From positions 777,001 through 841,000 of the forward strand of contig NZ_JARVTG010000001.1 in the NCBI RefSeq assembly GCF_029846635.1: 64,000 nucleotides of DNA, given 5' to 3'. The position numbers were made by a program, and so were the translations under genes. The stretch is from Pokkaliibacter sp. MBI-7. Its GTDB lineage: Bacteria > Pseudomonadota > Gammaproteobacteria > Pseudomonadales > Balneatricaceae. Shown here one piece after another: positions 61,311 through 64,000 of the stretch (position 1 is its first letter; the number at the start of each line of letters is the position of its first letter). The notes beneath the pieces were generated by a model. It had not been told where the DNA came from. It searched no databases and worked only from the letters and a program-made list of their open reading frames with translations.

Positions 61311-62783
61311 ATGAAACCCTCATTACAGCTGAAAATCGGTCAGCAGCTGACCATGACCCCGCAGTTGCAACAGGCTATTCGTCTGCTGCAGCTTTCCACT
61401 CTCGACCTGCAGCAAGAAATCCAGGATGCGCTGGACGGTAATCCGCTGCTTGAGGTCGAAGAAGAATTCGAACCTGCTGTTGCTGAAGAGCGTTACGAAA
61501 CGGCTCTGAAAAACGAAAGTGCCAGCAGCAATAATGACAGCGAGCAGGAGACTGACAGCCAGTGGTCAGAAGATATTCCTGAAGAGCTGGCTGTCGATAG
61601 CAACTGGGAAGACACCTACTCCACACTGCCCAGTTCTTCATACGATAGCGAAGATGGTTACGACTTTGAATCACGAGCCACTGCAGGTGAAAGCCTGCAG
61701 GCTCATCTAGAATGGCAGCTCAATCTGACCCCGATGAGCGAACGTGATCAGTTGATTGCTTATACCCTGATCGACAGCATCAACACCGAAGGCTATCTGA
61801 CCAGCTCTTTGGAAGAGTTGATGGAAAGCCTCAACGAAAACGATGACGAAGACCCTGTAGAAGAAGATGAGCTACTGATGGTTTTACACCATCTGCAGCA
61901 ATTTGATCCTCCCGGGGTTGCTGCTCGCGACCTAGCTGAATGTCTGACTATCCAGTTGCGACAGCTACCTGTCGAGACACAGTGGCGACAACAGGCTCTG
62001 GACATCATTGCGCAGCACCTGAATCTGCTTGGCACCCGAGACTATGCAACCCTGATGCGTCGCACCCGTCTGAGCGAAGAAGAGCTGGCCGCCGTCATTC
62101 ATTTGATACAGACCCTTAATCCTCGCCCTGGCGCCAGCATTACCTCTGGCGATTCGGAATATGTGATCCCCGATGTGGTTGTCAGCAAGAAAGAAGGTCA
62201 ATGGCTCATTGAACTGAATCAGGATGCCATGCCCAGGTTGCGTATCAACAATAGCTACGCCAGTCTGATCAAGCGCGCAGACTCAAGTAGCGACAACACC
62301 TATCTGAAGAATCAGCTGCAAGAAGCACGCTGGTTTATCAAAAGCCTGCAAAGTCGCAACGACACCCTGCTCAAAGTAGCCACCAAGATTGTTGAATTTC
62401 AACTCGACTTCTTTGAAGAGGGCGAAGAAGCAATGCGCCCGATGGTCCTGGCAGACATTGCTCAGGCAGTGGAGATGCACGAGTCCACTATTTCTCGTGT
62501 CACAACCCAGAAGTTCATGCACACTCCACGTGGGGTGTTTGAACTGAAGTACTTCTTCTCCAGCCACGTCGGTACATCCGACGGTGGGGAAGCCTCCTCG
62601 ACAGCAATTCGCGCCATAATCAAAAAGCTGATTGCCGAGGAGCCTCCGAAAAAGCCATTGAGTGATGCCAAGCTGGCTACCCTTCTGGAAGATCAGGGTA
62701 TCAATGTGGCTCGTCGTACTGTGGCTAAATATCGCGAAGCTATGGGTATTGCCCCATCGAATGAGCGTAAACGTTTGGTTTAA
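61311..62783 (+). CDS. rpoN: RNA polymerase sigma-54 factor RpoN
   Basis: This 490-aa sigma factor has the glutamine-rich activator-interacting region I (about 1-50), an acidic region II, the core-binding domain, a helix-turn-helix and the RpoN box ARRTVAKYRE (467-476) that reads the -24 element. It serves nitrogen and stress genes through enhancer-binding proteins. It lies in the classic rpoN-hpf-ptsN-rapZ cluster. Confidence 0.98.
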   Translation: MKPSLQLKIGQQLTMTPQLQQAIRLLQLSTLDLQQEIQDALDGNPLLEVEEEFEPAVAEERYETALKNESASSNNDSEQETDSQWSEDIPEELAVDSNWEDTYSTLPSSSYDSEDGYDFESRATAGESLQAHLEWQLNLTPMSERDQLIAYTLIDSINTEGYLTSSLEELMESLNENDDEDPVEEDELLMVLHHLQQFDPPGVAARDLAECLTIQLRQLPVETQWRQQALDIIAQHLNLLGTRDYATLMRRTRLSEEELAAVIHLIQTLNPRPGASITSGDSEYVIPDVVVSKKEGQWLIELNQDAMPRLRINNSYASLIKRADSSSDNTYLKNQLQEARWFIKSLQSRNDTLLKVATKIVEFQLDFFEEGEEAMRPMVLADIAQAVEMHESTISRVTTQKFMHTPRGVFELKYFFSSHVGTSDGGEASSTAIRAIIKKLIAEEPPKKPLSDAKLATLLEDQGINVARRTVAKYREAMGIAPSNERKRLV

Positions 62784-62811
62784 AAGCTAAATTTTTTGAC
62801 GCAAAAAAAAT

Positions 62812-62842
62812 TTGACGAAGCCTGCAAGCATACGGCTATATT
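62812..62842 (+). promoter_or_regulatory. Candidate hpf promoter
   Basis: TTGACG (62812-62817) and TATATT (62837-62842) are 19 bp apart, slightly long. TTTGACG occurs twice (near 62795 and 62811). The start codon is about 45 nt downstream. Confidence 0.35.
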
Positions 62843-62886
62843 GAGATGCAACCAGCAAACATTCACCGGCAACTCAGGAGAGTGCT

Positions 62887-63195
62887 ATGCAAATAAATAT
62901 CACAGGCCATCAGCTGGAACTCACCCCTGCTCTCACTGATTACGTTCACAGCAAGCTACAAAAGCTGGAACGTCACTTTGACAACATCACCAACGTTCAA
63001 GTCACTCTAAGCGTGGAAAAAACCCGCCAGATCGCCGAAGCCAATGTTCATCTGGCAGGTGGCGAGCTGTTTGCCACCCATGAAAATGGTGATATGTATG
63101 CTGCAATTGACGGCCTGGTAGACAAACTGGATCGCCAGCTACTGAAGCATAAAGAAAAGCAAAAAGAACGCAGTCACGGCGTTACGGTACGTTAA
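62887..63195 (+). CDS. hpf: Ribosome hibernation promoting factor Hpf (short form)
   Basis: This 102-aa protein is the short HPF/RaiA type (MQINITGHQLELTPALTDYVHSKL..., ending in a basic tail). It binds the 30S decoding region and promotes 100S dimers in stationary phase. Preceded by AGGAGAG; its position after rpoN is conserved. Confidence 0.96.
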   Translation: MQINITGHQLELTPALTDYVHSKLQKLERHFDNITNVQVTLSVEKTRQIAEANVHLAGGELFATHENGDMYAAIDGLVDKLDRQLLKHKEKQKERSHGVTVR

Positions 63196-63204
63196 TCCTC
63201 ACCT

Positions 63205-63669
63205 ATGCAACTAAACCAACTTTTAACCCAGGCATGCACCATTGAAGGTGCAGCCTGGAGTAGCAAGAAGCGCGTACTGGAACAGGCCAGTGAACTACTG
63301 GCCAGCCAGTTCGACCATCTGGATGTTGACGCTATCTACAACGGCCTTCTGAGTAGAGAGCGACTAGGCAGTACAGGCCTGGGTGGCGGGATTGCGATCC
63401 CTCACTGCCGCTTACAGGACTGCGACAAGGTCACTGGCGCATTGATACATCTCAAAGACCCTGTCGACTTCGATGCTCGTGATAATCAGCCTGTCGATCT
63501 GATTTTCGTCCTGCTTGCTCCCGAAGAAGCTCATGACTCTCATCTGCAGGCATTAGCACGCGTTGCCGGGTTGTTGCAGGATGAAAGCAACCTGCAGCGC
63601 CTACGCCGAGCTGGCAGTGCAGAGGCCTTATATCAGACAGCACTGGATATAGCTGCTCAGACATCATGA
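63205..63669 (+). CDS. ptsN: Nitrogen PTS enzyme IIA (PtsN)
   Basis: This 154-aa EIIA-Ntr protein is phosphorylated at H67 (GGIAIPHCRL). It is part of the regulatory PTSNtr, which adjusts potassium, nitrogen and envelope functions. Its stop overlaps the rapZ start (ATGA). Confidence 0.96.
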   Translation: MQLNQLLTQACTIEGAAWSSKKRVLEQASELLASQFDHLDVDAIYNGLLSRERLGSTGLGGGIAIPHCRLQDCDKVTGALIHLKDPVDFDARDNQPVDLIFVLLAPEEAHDSHLQALARVAGLLQDESNLQRLRRAGSAEALYQTALDIAAQTS

Positions 63670-64000
63670 AACTTTTTATCATCAGTGGTCGGTCAGGATC
63701 AGGAAAAAGTACAGCACTCAACGCGCTGGAGGATCTTGGCTACTACTGCATTGATAACCTGCCCGTCGACCTGCTGAAAGCACTGGTCGAGCAGGCTCAG
63801 AAGTCTCCCAGCCCTGAGCGTCAGAATATGGCTGTCAGCATTGACGCTCGCAACCTTCCCGGTGGTCTGGGCGATCTTCCAGTGCTATTGCAAGACATCC
63901 GCAACATGGGTGTCCACTGTGAAGTGATTTATCTGGATGCTGATGAAAGCATCCTCCTTCAGCGCTTCAGCGCCACCCGCCGTCGTCATCCGCTGACCAA
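63666..64000 (+). CDS. rapZ: RNase adaptor protein RapZ, N-terminal part (cut by window edge)
   Basis: The frame opens at ATG 63666 and runs off the window end after about 111 codons. The start MKLFIISGRSGSGKST contains the Walker A motif (8-16), and EDLGYYCIDNLPVDLL follows, typical of RapZ/YvcJ. RapZ directs RNase E to the sRNA GlmZ to tune GlmS levels. It is translationally coupled to ptsN. Confidence 0.95.
   Translation, partial: MKLFIISGRSGSGKSTALNALEDLGYYCIDNLPVDLLKALVEQAQKSPSPERQNMAVSIDARNLPGGLGDLPVLLQDIRNMGVHCEVIYLDADESILLQRFSATRRRHPLT

Overview
This window is core chromosome of a gammaproteobacterium, most likely an Oceanospirillales/Pseudomonadales-type organism. The gene order closely follows the block known from Pseudomonas (Nudix gene-argJ-secA-lpxC-dcw cluster-mraZ-rnpB-rsmI-lpoA-yraN-diaA-dolP, then sspBA-cytochrome bc1-rpsI/rplM-zapE-zapG-algW-hisD/hisG-murA-ibaG-mla, then kdsD-kdsC-lptCAB-rpoN-hpf-ptsN-rapZ). 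This is an inference from protein families and synteny recalled from memory, because no database was searched. No tRNA, rRNA, CRISPR array or prophage was seen, and there is one insertion sequence.

Layout. Bases 1-6165: the 3' end of lrp, a long intergenic region with candidate sigma54 and sigma70-type promoters, and the prkA-yeaH-spoVR stress operon. Bases 6166-11927: small plus-strand genes (SH3/coiled-coil membrane protein, yqcC, yciB, yciI, periplasmic cyclophilin, an unrecognised small protein, mnmC, a CBS-domain protein). Bases 11945-35240, minus strand: yheU, a Nudix/ThiE-like fusion, argJ, secA, lpxC and the complete division and cell-wall cluster from mraZ to ftsZ, with a clear promoter and MraZ operator at 35264-35333. 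Bases 35413-40112: RNase P RNA and rsmI (minus), then lpoA, yraN, diaA and dolP (plus). Bases 40190-46583, minus: sspB/sspA, cytochrome bc1 (petABC), rpsI/rplM, zapE. Bases 46745-49266: zapG, a Nif3-like gene and an algW/degS-type protease. Bases 49309-50734: an IS4-family element inserted in the palindromic terminator between algW and hisD. Bases 50784-57553, minus: hisD, hisG, murA, ibaG and mlaBCDEF. Bases 57911-64000, plus: kdsD, kdsC, lptC, lptA, lptB, rpoN, hpf, ptsN and the start of rapZ.

Functionally, most of the window builds the cell envelope: peptidoglycan precursors and septation (mur/fts), lipid A and Kdo (lpxC, kdsD, kdsC), LPS transport (lptCAB), phospholipid retrograde transport (mla), envelope stress (algW, dolP, lpoA) and secretion (secA). 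Many dcw genes overlap by 4-8 nt, implying one long translationally coupled operon. sspB and algW belong to protein quality control; rpoN-hpf-ptsN-rapZ links nitrogen/PTS regulation with ribosome hibernation and amino-sugar control.

I found no clearly new multi-gene system. The most interesting items are the IS4-family insertion exactly in a bidirectional terminator, several strong hairpins without U-tracts before or between genes (yciB, the 8860 gene, the CBS gene, mlaB/ibaG, prkA/yeaH), and the unrecognised PilZ-like small protein at 8860.
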